From Mayfieldus sp963781495 (GTDB lineage: Bacteria; Actinomycetota; Thermoleophilia; Solirubrobacterales; 70-9): 64,000 bases of DNA. The translations under genes and the position numbers were made by a program. This document shows positions 42,774-50,477 of the stretch, in pieces. Position 1 is the first letter of the stretch. Each line of letters starts with the position of its first letter. Location: assembly GCA_963781495.1 (NCBI GenBank), contig CAWAFX010000002.1, forward strand, positions 1,488,001-1,552,000. Direction: 5' to 3'. The notes beneath the pieces are model-generated. The model saw only the letters and a list, made by a program, of their open reading frames with translations, did no database searches and was not told the origin of the DNA.

Positions 42774-43898
42774 TTGTTTCGCTTCCGAGTCCTTCTCGCG
42801 TCATCCCTGCTCGTCGTTCTCGCGGCGACGCTCGTCGCCTGCGGCAGCAGCAGTAGCAGCGGCAGCGGGGAGGACCCCAACAAGGTCATCGACCAGACCT
42901 TCTCCGGCGCCAACGCCAAGGTCACCAGCGGCGACCTGGACCTGAAGTTCAACGTCGACGTCAAGGGCAGCCAGGGCGGCAACCTCAAGGCAGAGCTCAG
43001 CGGGCCGTTCGAGAGCCAGGGCAACAACCAGGTCCCCAAGCTCGACTTCGCCGTCAGCGCCAGCGCCACGGGCCAGGGCCAGAACTTCAACTTCGACGGC
43101 GGCCTGACCTCGACCGGCGACGCCGCCTACGTCAACTACAAGGGCACCGACTACCAGGTGACCCCCTCGCTGTTCGACCAGTTCAAGACCGCGCTGCAGC
43201 AGCAGTCCGCGCAGCAGCCGCCGAACCAGCAGAGCAGCAAGCAGTTCCTGCAGCTGCTCGGCGTCAAGGATCCCAAGCAGCTGCTGACCAACCTCAAGAA
43301 CGACGGCACCTCCGACGTCGACGGCACGACGACCAACCACATCTCCGGCGACCTCAACGTCAACAAGGTGGTCGACGGGATCAAGAACCTGGCCTCAAGC
43401 GCCAGTGTCCTCGGCGCGCTCGGCGGCAGCAGCTCGCAGCTGCCGTCGGGGGCCCAGCTCGATCAGATCAAGAGCGCGATCAAGACCGCGCACTTCGACC
43501 TCTACTCGGGCCAGGACGACCACATCCTGCGCCGGCTGACGATCGATCTCGGGATCGAGCCGCCGTCCGGCAGCGTCAGCTCGCTGAACGTCAACTTCGA
43601 CGTCAGCGTCGGCAAGGTCAACGAGTCGCAGACGATCAACGCGCCCTCGAACGCGAAGCCGCTGACCCAGCTGTTCTCGCAGCTCGGCATCAGTCCTAGC
43701 CAGCTCGGCGGGCTGGGAGCGCTCGGCTCGGGCCTCGGCGCCAGCGGCGGCGGCTCGTCGAGCGGTAACGGCTCGTCCGGACCGGTGCTTCCCGGTGGCA
43801 GTGGCGCCAGCGCCGGGGCGGCGCAGAAGTACCTGCAGTGCGTGGCCAAGGCCAGCACCGCCACCGATCTGCAGAAGTGCCAGTCCCTGGCGCCCTAG
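42774..43898 (+). CDS. Lipoprotein resembling the LprG/LppX fold
   Basis: 374 residues from a TTG, supported by AAGGAG seven bases upstream. Signal peptide with lipobox LVAC (Cys23). The mature protein begins with a Ser/Gly spacer and has repeated beta-strand patterns (SGDLDLKFNVDVKG, AYVNYKGTDYQVTPSLFDQF, DGTTTNHISGDLNVNKVVDGI) like the antiparallel sheet of LprG/LppX-type lipid carriers. The last ~75 residues are Gly/Ser-rich, then a short helix with two cysteines. A role in lipid handling in the envelope is inferred from the fold only. A good terminator follows. Confidence 0.75.
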   Translation: MFRFRVLLASSLLVVLAATLVACGSSSSSGSGEDPNKVIDQTFSGANAKVTSGDLDLKFNVDVKGSQGGNLKAELSGPFESQGNNQVPKLDFAVSASATGQGQNFNFDGGLTSTGDAAYVNYKGTDYQVTPSLFDQFKTALQQQSAQQPPNQQSSKQFLQLLGVKDPKQLLTNLKNDGTSDVDGTTTNHISGDLNVNKVVDGIKNLASSASVLGALGGSSSQLPSGAQLDQIKSAIKTAHFDLYSGQDDHILRRLTIDLGIEPPSGSVSSLNVNFDVSVGKVNESQTINAPSNAKPLTQLFSQLGISPSQLGGLGALGSGLGASGGGSSSGNGSSGPVLPGGSGASAGAAQKYLQCVAKASTATDLQKCQSLAP

Positions 43899-43921
43899 GC
43901 AGCGCCTGTACGACTGATCGA

Positions 43922-43950
43922 AGGCCCCGCCCAGGCGGGGTCTTCTTCGT
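43922..43950 (+). terminator. Intrinsic terminator after the lipoprotein gene
   Basis: CCCCGCC and GGCGGGG arms with a short loop, followed by TCTTCTTCGTT. It separates the lipoprotein from the downstream exchanger gene. Confidence 0.8.
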
Positions 43951-43954
43951 TCCG

Positions 43955-43960
43955 TAGGCT
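43955..43960 (+). promoter_or_regulatory. -10 element (TAGGCT) of the cation exchanger gene
   Basis: TAGGCT, seven bases, then an ATG at 43968 that opens only a five-codon reading frame; the exchanger start is the ATG at 43985 behind AGGGG. Its spacing predicts transcription starting at or near 43968. Confidence 0.5.
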
Positions 43961-43984
43961 GCGGCGCATGCGAGGGGCGTGCTG

Positions 43985-45112
43985 ATGAACGGCTCGGGAA
44001 CGCCGCGGCTGGACGCCCGCTTCTTCCTCGGCGCCTACGGCTGGCCCTATCTGCTGGTTCCCTTCATCCCGCTGGCGATCGTGCTCGACTTGGCCAACGC
44101 CGCCGCCGGTCTGGTCTTCGCCGTTTCGGCGCTCGGGATCATCCCCACCGCTGCCCTGATGGGCCGCGCCACCGAGGAGCTCGCGGCCCGCTCGGGGCCG
44201 GGCATCGGGGGCCTTCTCAACGTCACCTTCGGCAATGCGCCGGAGTTGATCATCGCCCTCTTCGCCCTCGGCCAGGGCCTCGACGAGGTAGTCAAGGCCT
44301 CGCTGATCGGCTCGGTCATCGGCAACACGCTGCTGGTCATGGGCGCCGCGTTTTTCATCGGTGGCCTGGGGCGCAGGGAGCAGCACTTCTCGGTGACCGG
44401 AGTCAGCATGCAGACGACGATGCTGCTGGCGGCGGCGACCGCGATGATGATGCCGGGCATCTTCGTGCTGGTCGAAGGTCAGGGGCTGCCCAGCCCGGGG
44501 ATCGAGCGGATCAATTACGGCTCCACGGTCGAGCATCTGTCGCTCGTCATCGCCCTGGTTCTGATCGTCGTCTACGTCGCCGGCCTGATCTTCTCGCTGC
44601 GCACCCACCGCGACGTCTTCAACCCCGAATACGAGGACGAGGACACCTGGGGCTGGTCGACGCGCACGTCGGTGTCGATGCTGGCGATCGCCGGCGTCGC
44701 CGTCGGCGTCATGTCCGAGGTCCTGGTCAGCTCGATCAGCGAGGCCTCGCATTCGCTCGGGCTCTCGGAGTTCTTCATCGGTGCGATCGTCGTCGCGATC
44801 GTCGGCAATGCCGCCGAGCACTGGGTGGCGGTGCTGGTCGCGCGCAAGGACAAGATGGACCTCGCGGTCAGCATCGCGGTCGGCTCGGCGGCTCAGATCG
44901 CCCTCTTCGTCGCCCCGGTGCTCGTCCTCTGCTCGTTCTTCATCGGCCCCGGGCCGATGCCGCTGGTCTTCAACGGCTTCGAGCTTGCCGGGGTGCTGGT
45001 CGCGGTGCTGTTCGCCAACTACGTCACCCAGGAAGGACGCTCGAATTGGTTCGAGGGCGTGCAGCTGCTGGCTGCCTACGTGATCCTCGCCGTCGCCTTC
45101 TATTACGCCTGA
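43985..45112 (+). CDS. Calcium/proton exchanger (CaCA superfamily, CAX)
   Basis: 375 residues from the ATG at 43985, chosen for AGGGG seven bases upstream; a GTG two codons earlier is possible. About eleven helices. The two alpha repeats are clear: GLLNVTFGNAPELIIALFAL and VAIVGNAAEHWVAVLVARKD, each with the acidic residue that binds Ca2+, and an acidic stretch (EYEDEDTW) lies between them as in CAX proteins. It exports Ca2+ in exchange for protons. Its end overlaps the convergent GNAT gene by ten bases. Confidence 0.93.
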   Translation: MNGSGTPRLDARFFLGAYGWPYLLVPFIPLAIVLDLANAAAGLVFAVSALGIIPTAALMGRATEELAARSGPGIGGLLNVTFGNAPELIIALFALGQGLDEVVKASLIGSVIGNTLLVMGAAFFIGGLGRREQHFSVTGVSMQTTMLLAAATAMMMPGIFVLVEGQGLPSPGIERINYGSTVEHLSLVIALVLIVVYVAGLIFSLRTHRDVFNPEYEDEDTWGWSTRTSVSMLAIAGVAVGVMSEVLVSSISEASHSLGLSEFFIGAIVVAIVGNAAEHWVAVLVARKDKMDLAVSIAVGSAAQIALFVAPVLVLCSFFIGPGPMPLVFNGFELAGVLVAVLFANYVTQEGRSNWFEGVQLLAAYVILAVAFYYA

Positions 45113-45654
45113 TCCATCAGGTCCGCCGCGGTGATCGCGTAGAGCAGGTGCGGCAGCCCCTCGTACTCGAACTCGCCCTCGCGACGCATCCCCAGCTTCG
45201 CCATCACCCGCAGCGAGGCCAGGTTCTCGGTCCAGGTGAAGGCGACGATTCGCTCGGCGGCGGCCTGCTCGAAGCAGTAGCGCAGCGACGCCAGCGCGGC
45301 TTCGGTCGCGTAGCCGAGTCCCTGCTTGGACCGGGCGACGCTCCAACCGACCTCGACCACGAGCTCGCCCGGGGTGGTGGTCCATTGAGGCCCGATGCGC
45401 GCGACCGGATCGCCGCTGGAGCGCTCGCGCCAGATCCACTGCCCGAAGCCATGGTCCTCCCAGTGGGCGACCTTCTCCTCCAGCATCTCGCGCACCTGGG
45501 CCGGCGTTCGCGGCCGGCCCAGCTCCTCGGGCCAGATCCAGCGCGCAATCTCGGGGTCGGCGCTGAGCTCGGTGACGAAGTCGAGGTGGCGGTCGGGCGA
45601 AGGCCGCTCGGCATCGAGGCGGGCGGTGCGCGGATCGTCCCCGGGAGGGATCAA
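45103..45654 (-). CDS. GNAT N-acetyltransferase (RimJ/RimL-like)
   Basis: 183 residues from a TTG immediately after the bcp stop codon. Motif A appears as VEVGWSVARSKQGLGYATEA with the Q-x-x-G-x-A acetyl-CoA loop, and the C-terminal TWTENLASLRVMAKLGMRREGE is characteristic of the RimJ/RimL group that acetylates protein N-termini or antibiotics. Target not predictable. Likely cotranscribed with the peroxiredoxin. Confidence 0.85.
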   Translation of the reverse strand: MIPPGDDPRTARLDAERPSPDRHLDFVTELSADPEIARWIWPEELGRPRTPAQVREMLEEKVAHWEDHGFGQWIWRERSSGDPVARIGPQWTTTPGELVVEVGWSVARSKQGLGYATEAALASLRYCFEQAAAERIVAFTWTENLASLRVMAKLGMRREGEFEYEGLPHLLYAITAADLMDQA

Positions 45655-46125
45655 CTAGGCAGCGGCGAGCTCGCCCAGGGCTTCGAGGATCTTCTCGTCG
45701 TGGGTCTGCGGTGAGACTTTTGGAAAGACCCGCGCGATCTGGCCCTCGGGATCGACGATGAAGGTCGCCCGCTGCACGCCCCAATAGGTGCGGCCGTAGT
45801 TGTGCTTCTCGATCCAGGTCCCGTACTGCTCGGCGACCGTGTGGTCGGCGTCGGCTAGCAGGGTGAAGTCGAGCCCGTACTTGCCGGCGAACTTGGCCAC
45901 GTCCTCGACCGTGTCGGGCGAGACCCCCAGCACCCGCGCGCCGACGCCCTCGTAGTCGCCGCGGTGGTCGCGGATCCCGCAGGCCTGGGCGGTGCAGCCG
46001 GGCGTGTCGGCGCGGGGATAGAAGTAGAGGACCACGGTCTGGCCGCGCAGCTCGGAGAGCGTGACCTGCTCGCCGTTCTGGTTCGGAAGCGTGAAGTCCG
46101 GCGCCGGCTGGCCCTCAGCCCGCAT
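45655..46125 (-). CDS. bcp: Thioredoxin-dependent peroxiredoxin (Bcp/PrxQ)
   Basis: 156 residues, ATG start. The peroxidatic cysteine is in YPRADTPGCTAQACGIRD (Cys44) with the resolving cysteine five residues later (Cys49), the alpha-2 type of PrxQ/Bcp. Arg118-type region VQRATFIVDPEG is present. It reduces H2O2 and organic peroxides with thioredoxin. Six bases separate it from an upstream acidic unknown protein; the three genes from 46473 to 45103 form an operon. Confidence 0.93.
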   Translation of the reverse strand: MRAEGQPAPDFTLPNQNGEQVTLSELRGQTVVLYFYPRADTPGCTAQACGIRDHRGDYEGVGARVLGVSPDTVEDVAKFAGKYGLDFTLLADADHTVAEQYGTWIEKHNYGRTYWGVQRATFIVDPEGQIARVFPKVSPQTHDEKILEALGELAAA

Positions 46126-46131
46126 CGGTCG

Positions 46132-46473
46132 CTAATCCTCGCGGCCGGGATCCTGGCCGTCTTCGTCCTCGTCGAGCTCCTCGTCGCCCTGGTCGAGCGC
46201 CGTCTCGGAGACCGAGCCCGCCGAGCCGGGGTGGTAGTGGGTCTGGAACTTCTCCAGCAGCGTGTCGCGGGCGTCCTCGTCGACCGGCACCTCGTCGCCG
46301 ATCCGGACCCAGTCGGCGCCCTCGTAGGCCTCCATGTTGAAGATCTCCTGGTCGAGCGAGGTCGAGTCGTCGACGACCACCAGCACCTCGGTCTGGGGGT
46401 TGAAGTAGGTCCCCGGCTGCATCAGCAGCTCGTCCTGCTCGACTATGCGCTCCTCGGCCTGCGACTTCGGCAT
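46132..46473 (-). CDS. Acidic conserved hypothetical protein
   Basis: 113 residues from the ATG at 46473, seven bases behind a TACATT -10 element. The middle (PGTYFNPQTEVLVVVDDSTSL followed by an acidic EAYEGADWVRIGDEVPVDE) looks like a small beta fold; the last 25 residues are mostly Asp/Glu. No named family recognised. It heads an operon with Bcp and a GNAT protein, so a stress role is possible by association. Confidence 0.55.
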   Translation of the reverse strand: MPKSQAEERIVEQDELLMQPGTYFNPQTEVLVVVDDSTSLDQEIFNMEAYEGADWVRIGDEVPVDEDARDTLLEKFQTHYHPGSAGSVSETALDQGDEELDEDEDGQDPGRED

Positions 46474-46480
46474 CAGGGCA

Positions 46481-46486
46481 AATGTA
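46481..46486 (-). promoter_or_regulatory. -10 element (TACATT), leaderless promoter of the bcp operon
   Basis: TACATT on minus, seven bases, then the ATG at 46473; a TATACA overlaps it. Confidence 0.55.
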
Positions 46487-46518
46487 TACCCGCAGGGGGG
46501 CGCGGAGAGCCCGGCGGA

Positions 46519-46995
46519 CTACTGGCCGAGGCCCTCGAGATCGCGAAGCTGGCGCTCGACCTCGGCTTCGACGTCGAGTGGCTGCTTGCCCTGCCGCATC
46601 CGCCGCTCGTTGCGCGCCCGCACCAGCTGGCGCACCTCGTTGCGCAGCTCGCGGTTGATCCCCGCCCCCGGAGAGGCCTCGGTCTCACCCAGCAGCCGTT
46701 GCACCTCGGCCTCGATGTCCAGCGGCTCACCGCCGCGGGCCTGGCGGCGGTAGGACTTCGCCTCGATCATCTGCCGGATCTCCCTCTCGCGCACCGCGCG
46801 GGGGACCGGTGCGGGGGCGCTGCCGGTCAGGCCGGGGGAGGGCGGCAGCTCGCGGTCGATCGCCCACTGGCCCTTGCCCATCGTCTTCAGCGCCGAGCCC
46901 GAGCGGGCGAAGGCGATCGCCGCAATCGGCACCACCGCGATCGTGACCACGATCAGCACCATTCCGGCGGTCAGCTGGCTCAGCGCGAGCGCCAC
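46519..46995 (-). CDS. Membrane-anchored protein with repeated REIRQMIEAKSYRR-type helices
   Basis: 158 residues from the GTG at 46995. One N-terminal membrane helix (about 8-30), then a cytoplasmic part with two similar units: EIRQMIEAKSYRRQARGGEP followed by LDIEAEVQRLL, and EVRQLVRARNERRMRQGKQP followed by LDVEAEVERQL. The duplicated basic-then-acidic helix looks like a short tandem domain. Function unknown; it has its own leaderless promoter. Confidence 0.6.
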   Translation of the reverse strand: MALALSQLTAGMVLIVVTIAVVPIAAIAFARSGSALKTMGKGQWAIDRELPPSPGLTGSAPAPVPRAVREREIRQMIEAKSYRRQARGGEPLDIEAEVQRLLGETEASPGAGINRELRNEVRQLVRARNERRMRQGKQPLDVEAEVERQLRDLEGLGQ

Positions 46996-47001
46996 AGACC
47001 A

Positions 47002-47007
47002 AGATTA
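47002..47007 (-). promoter_or_regulatory. -10 element (TAATCT), leaderless promoter
   Basis: TAATCT on minus, six bases, then GTG at 46995. Confidence 0.5.
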
Positions 47008-47089
47008 GAGCCCGTCCCCGGGGGCGGCGGGCGGGTCGATCGGGCACGCCCGGCCGGGCACAACCTGCATCCGCTCCCAGATGGTCCGC

Positions 47090-47122
47090 TAACCTTTGAA
47101 AACTGGTTGACTGACCAGTCAA
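47090..47122 (+). promoter_or_regulatory. Promoter and TetR-like operator of the acyl-CoA dehydrogenase gene
   Basis: A TAACCT -10 (47090-47095) is followed by the inverted repeat TTGACTGACCAGTCAA (47107-47122; seven-base arms, two-base centre). The repeat overlies the predicted transcription start, a position for repression. Its TGACTGACCAGTCA core resembles sites used by TetR-type fatty-acid regulators; the regulator itself is not in the window. Confidence 0.6.
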
Positions 47123-47186
47123 TCGGGTGCAACGGCCGCCACGAGGGCGGCCCAGATCAAGGCTTTGAACCAGAAAAGGAGCCTCA

Positions 47187-48416
47187 GTGGTTGACCTCAC
47201 CTTGACCGACGAGCAAAAGGACCTACGCGAGCTCGCGCACAACTTTGCCGAGAAGGAGATCCGCACCGTCGCCTGGGACTACGACCGCGACGGCAGCTGG
47301 CCGCAGGAGATCATCGAGAAGGCCTGGGAAGTCGGGCTGATGAACGTCCACGTCCCCGAGGACTGCGGCGGACCCGACCTCGACAACCTCTCCGGCTGTC
47401 TGATCGAAGAGGAGATGGGCTGGGGCTGTTCCGGCATCGGCACCTCGCTGATGGCCAACGGCCTCGCCTCGGCGCCGGTTCTGATCGGCGGCTCCGACGA
47501 GATCAAGAAGAAGTACCTCGGGATGTTGACCGAGGCGCCGAAGCTGGCCAGCTTCTGCCTCACCGAGCCCGACGCCGGCTCCGACGTCAGCGGGATGAAG
47601 ACCCGCGCCGTCAAGCAGGGCGACAAGTACGTCATCAACGGATCCAAGTGCTTCATCACCAACGGCAGCTACGCCGACTGGTTCACCGTCTACGCGAAGA
47701 CCGACCCTGACTCCGGTCACCGCGGCATCAGCGCTTTCATCGTCGATGCCGACCTCGACGGCGTCACGGTCGACAAGAAGGAGGACAAGATGGGTCAGCG
47801 GGCCTCCAACACCGCGACCATCTCCTTCGACGACGTCGAGATCCCGGCCGAGAACCTGCTCGGCGAGGAGAATCACGGCTTCAAGCTGGCGATGATGACC
47901 CTCGACCGCACCCGCCCGGGCGTCTCGGCGATGGCGGTCGGCATCGGCCGCGCCGCCTTCGAGTTCGCCGCCGAGTACTCCAAGGAGCGGGTCCAGTTCG
48001 GCGTCCCGATCGCGATGCACCAGGCGATCCAGTTCATGATCGCCGACATGGCGACCAAGGTCGAGGCGGGCAGGCTGCTGGTCTGGCAGTCGGCGGCCCT
48101 GCTCGACCAGGGCAAGCGCAACACGCTTGCCTCCTCGCACGCCAAGCGCTTCGCCGCCGACTCGGCGATGGAGATCACCACCGACGCCGTCCAGGTCTAC
48201 GGCGGTTACGGCTTCATCAAGGACTACCCGGTCGAGAAGCTGATGCGCGACGCGAAGATCATGCAGCTCTACGAGGGCACGAGCCAGATCCAGCGCCTGG
48301 TGATCGCCCGCGAGGTGCTGATGCCGCGCCAGGAGCCGCCCCCCGAGGTGGGGCAGCCGAAGGAGGCCGAGGAGGCCGAGCGCAGCCAGGCCGAGCAGGC
48401 CGCGGCAACCGTCTGA
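47187..48416 (+). CDS. Acyl-CoA dehydrogenase
   Basis: 409 residues; GTG with AAAAGGAG upstream. FCLTEPDAGSDVSGMKT (FAD contact), ERVQFGVPIAMHQAIQFMIA and GYGFIKDYPVEKLMRDAKI are typical, and the catalytic glutamate is in LYEGTSQIQR (Glu363), the position used by short- and medium-chain enzymes. It oxidises acyl-CoA thioesters at the alpha-beta bond, passing electrons to ETF. The last ~25 residues are Glu/Ala-rich beyond the usual end. It is a single-gene unit between an operator and a strong terminator. Confidence 0.93.
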   Translation: MVDLTLTDEQKDLRELAHNFAEKEIRTVAWDYDRDGSWPQEIIEKAWEVGLMNVHVPEDCGGPDLDNLSGCLIEEEMGWGCSGIGTSLMANGLASAPVLIGGSDEIKKKYLGMLTEAPKLASFCLTEPDAGSDVSGMKTRAVKQGDKYVINGSKCFITNGSYADWFTVYAKTDPDSGHRGISAFIVDADLDGVTVDKKEDKMGQRASNTATISFDDVEIPAENLLGEENHGFKLAMMTLDRTRPGVSAMAVGIGRAAFEFAAEYSKERVQFGVPIAMHQAIQFMIADMATKVEAGRLLVWQSAALLDQGKRNTLASSHAKRFAADSAMEITTDAVQVYGGYGFIKDYPVEKLMRDAKIMQLYEGTSQIQRLVIAREVLMPRQEPPPEVGQPKEAEEAERSQAEQAAATV

Positions 48417-48471
48417 GCTCTGGCGGCGGCTCGCGACCCGGGTCGCCAACTCTCTCCAGAGCGACTCACCA

Positions 48472-48503
48472 AGAGCCCCGGCCTGGCCGGGGCTCTTTCC
48501 TTT
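48472..48503 (+). terminator. Intrinsic terminator of the acyl-CoA dehydrogenase gene
   Basis: AGAGCCCCGGC and GCCGGGGCTCT (48472-48482, 48486-48496) form a perfect 11-bp stem with a three-base loop, followed by TTCCTTT. Confidence 0.9.
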
Positions 48504-48559
48504 GGCCGGGGCCCTTTCCTTTTGCCGGGGCTCTTCTTTTGCCGGGGCTCTTTCTTTGC
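48485..48559 (+). repeat. Four tandem copies of the terminator 3' arm
   Basis: A unit of about 19 bases, roughly GGCCGGGGCTCTTTCCTTT, occurs four times in a row with small changes (starts near 48485, 48504, 48523 and 48541). Only the first copy has its matching 5' arm, so only one hairpin forms at a time, yet any of the four could pair with it. Confidence 0.8.
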
Positions 48560-48603
48560 ATTTGCGCCTGAAGTGACGCGCCCCCTGGCGCCACATTGGC
48601 GTC

Positions 48604-49551
48604 GTGTCGCCACTTATCCCTCCCATAGGGGGACAACTGCAGGCAAGCGGATCGCGGGGCGATGCCGAGCGCTCACTCGCCGCTCTCGCGACGCGCCAGC
48701 ACGGCGTGGTGTCGTATCGGCAGTTGCTGCGGCTCGGTTTCGGCCCGCGGGCGATCGAGCACCGCCACCTTGCCGGGCGGCTTCATCGACTCCACCGCGG
48801 CGTCTACGCCGTCGGGCGCACCGGGGTGGAAATCGAGGGCAGATGGCTCGCTGCCGTGCTGGCCTGCGGCGACCGTGCGGTTCTGAGCCGTCGCAGCGCT
48901 GCCGCGCTTTGGGGATTGAGGCAGAGCGAGGCAGTCGAAGTGACCGTGCCCGGGCGCAGCAGCCATCGACGCCCCGGAATCGTCATCCACTGCAGCCGCG
49001 CTCTGCCCCCTGACGACCGCACGATGCGCCGCGCGATTCCCGTCACGACGGTTGCGCGAACCCTGGTCGACCTTGCCGGCGTCCTGGCGTTCGGAGACCT
49101 CGCGCGAACCCTCGAGGAGGCAGAGCGCCTGCGGCTGCTCGATCTCACGGGCCTGCAGCAGATCCTCTCCCGCGGCTCACGCAGACGCGGCACACGGCGA
49201 TTGCGAGAGATCCTCGCCGATGCCTTGCCGGGCGCTGCGGCGACCCGCTCGCATTTGGAGCGCCGCTTCCTGGCTCTCTGCGACAAGGCGGCATTGCCGC
49301 CCCCACGCGTCAACGTCATCGTCTGCGGCCTTGAGGTCGACGCTGTCTGGTTGCGGCAGCGCCTGGTGGTCGAGCTTGACGGGCATGCTTACCATCGCAC
49401 CCGGGCCGCCTTCGAACGTGATCGCGCCCGCGACACGGCGCTGCAACTCGCCGGCTTCCGCGTCCTGCGCGTCACCCACCTCCGCCTTGAGCGAGAGCCT
49501 GCCGCGGTCCTGAACGCGGTCCGGGCGTTGCTCGAAAGCCCTGCGTCCTGA
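48604..49551 (+). CDS. AbiEi-type winged-helix + DUF559 (PD-(D/E)XK-like) protein
   Basis: 315 residues from a GTG; the start is uncertain because no ribosome site is seen. N-terminal region (25-100) has ALATRQHGVVSYRQLLRLGF and RLHRLHRGVYAVG, as in the helix-turn-helix domain of AbiEi-type antitoxins. The C-terminal ~100 residues match DUF559, a Vsr-like nuclease fold, with LEVDAVW and LVVELDGHAYH giving the Asp and Glu of a PD-(D/E)XK site. This fusion is common in actinobacteria, usually alone. No AbiEii-type toxin gene adjoins, so a classic toxin-antitoxin pair is not indicated. Confidence 0.82.
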   Translation: MSPLIPPIGGQLQASGSRGDAERSLAALATRQHGVVSYRQLLRLGFGPRAIEHRHLAGRLHRLHRGVYAVGRTGVEIEGRWLAAVLACGDRAVLSRRSAAALWGLRQSEAVEVTVPGRSSHRRPGIVIHCSRALPPDDRTMRRAIPVTTVARTLVDLAGVLAFGDLARTLEEAERLRLLDLTGLQQILSRGSRRRGTRRLREILADALPGAAATRSHLERRFLALCDKAALPPPRVNVIVCGLEVDAVWLRQRLVVELDGHAYHRTRAAFERDRARDTALQLAGFRVLRVTHLRLEREPAAVLNAVRALLESPAS

Positions 49552-49583
49552 CCATAGGGCGCTGCTGGGCAGCCCGAGGCCAC

Positions 49584-49589
49584 TAGCCT
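49584..49589 (+). promoter_or_regulatory. -10 element (TAGCCT), leaderless promoter
   Basis: TAGCCT, seven bases, then the ATG at 49597. Confidence 0.55.
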
Positions 49590-49596
49590 TGTGGGT

Positions 49597-50271
49597 ATGG
49601 CGATCGACGTCAGCGAGCAGACTTTCGAGACCGAGGTCATCGAGCGTTCCCACCAGCTGCCGGTGGTGGTCGACTTCTGGGCCGAGTGGTGCGGGCCCTG
49701 CCGCACCCTGGGGCCGGTGCTGGAGAAGGCCGAGCAGGAGCGCCAGGGCAAGGTCGTGCTGGCAAAGGTCGACACCGACGCCAACCCTGGCCTGGCAATG
49801 CGCTTTCAGACTGCCTCGATCCCGGCCGTGAAGGCGTTTCGCGACGGCAAGGTGGTGTCCGAGTTCCTCGGCGCCCAGCCGCCGCGGATGGTCGAGCGGT
49901 TCTTCGACTCCCTGGTGCCGAGGCCGCCCGACGACAGGATCGAGAGGGCGCGCAAGCTGCACGCGGAGGGCAAGGACAGCGAAGCCCTCGAGCTGCTGGG
50001 GGAGGTCAAGGGCAGCTTCGAGGCCGACGGTCTCGCCAGCCACATCGAGCTCGAGCAGAACGGCTCGCCCGAGCTTGCCGAGGCGCTCTCAATGCTCGAC
50101 CGCGGCGACACCGGACCCGGGCTCGACGCCCTGCTCGGTGCGCTGGCCCACGACGGCGACGAGACCGGGGAGCAGATTCGACGCGTGATCGTCGGCGAGC
50201 TCGCCGAGCTGGGCCAGGATGACCCGATGGCCCGCGATTACCGCCGCCGCCTGGCTGCGGCCCTTTACTGA
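49597..50271 (+). CDS. Thioredoxin with C-terminal TPR-like region (CnoX/YbbN type)
   Basis: 224 residues from the ATG at 49597. Thioredoxin domain 1-110 with WAEWCGPCR (Cys32, Cys35) and the cis-proline in TASIPAVKAF. Residues 115-224 are helical repeats with an ERARKLHAEGKDSEALELL pattern and a final DPMARDYRRRLAAALY. This is the architecture of CnoX/YbbN chaperedoxins, which protect proteins from oxidation and pass them to GroEL or DnaK. The intact CxxC suggests redox activity. Confidence 0.88.
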   Translation: MAIDVSEQTFETEVIERSHQLPVVVDFWAEWCGPCRTLGPVLEKAEQERQGKVVLAKVDTDANPGLAMRFQTASIPAVKAFRDGKVVSEFLGAQPPRMVERFFDSLVPRPPDDRIERARKLHAEGKDSEALELLGEVKGSFEADGLASHIELEQNGSPELAEALSMLDRGDTGPGLDALLGALAHDGDETGEQIRRVIVGELAELGQDDPMARDYRRRLAAALY

Positions 50272-50349
50272 GAAATATCTCCTCGCCACCGCAACTCGGG
50301 CGCGAGTCGGCTGTTCTGACGCCTCGAACAAGCGAAAACGACGCCTAAT

Positions 50350-50460
50350 CCCCGCCTGCACGCAGCCGGGGAGCGGGGGACCCAGGTTTCCGGGGCAAAC
50401 CCACCACGGTGGGGGCGCTGCTCCTTCAGCGCCAGCCCGACAGCTAACCCCGCAGGCACG
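50350..50460 (+). promoter_or_regulatory. c-di-AMP (ydaO-type) riboswitch
   Basis: The leader of the NlpC/P60 gene contains GCCGGGGAGCGGGGGACCCA near its 5' end, and CCGACAGCTAACCCCGCAGGCA near its 3' end, the conserved blocks of actinobacterial ydaO riboswitches. GCCTGC (50354-50359) can pair with GCAGGC (50452-50457) to close the structure. The ribosome site AAGGAGG lies just after. Cell-wall hydrolase genes are classic targets; c-di-AMP normally lowers expression. Confidence 0.85.
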
Positions 50461-50477
50461 AGAAGGAGGCCGTCGAG

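Noticed and set aside
48604..49551. AbiE toxin-antitoxin or defence system
   Set aside because: Only the AbiEi-like/DUF559 fusion is present; no AbiEii-type nucleotidyltransferase or other defence gene adjoins.
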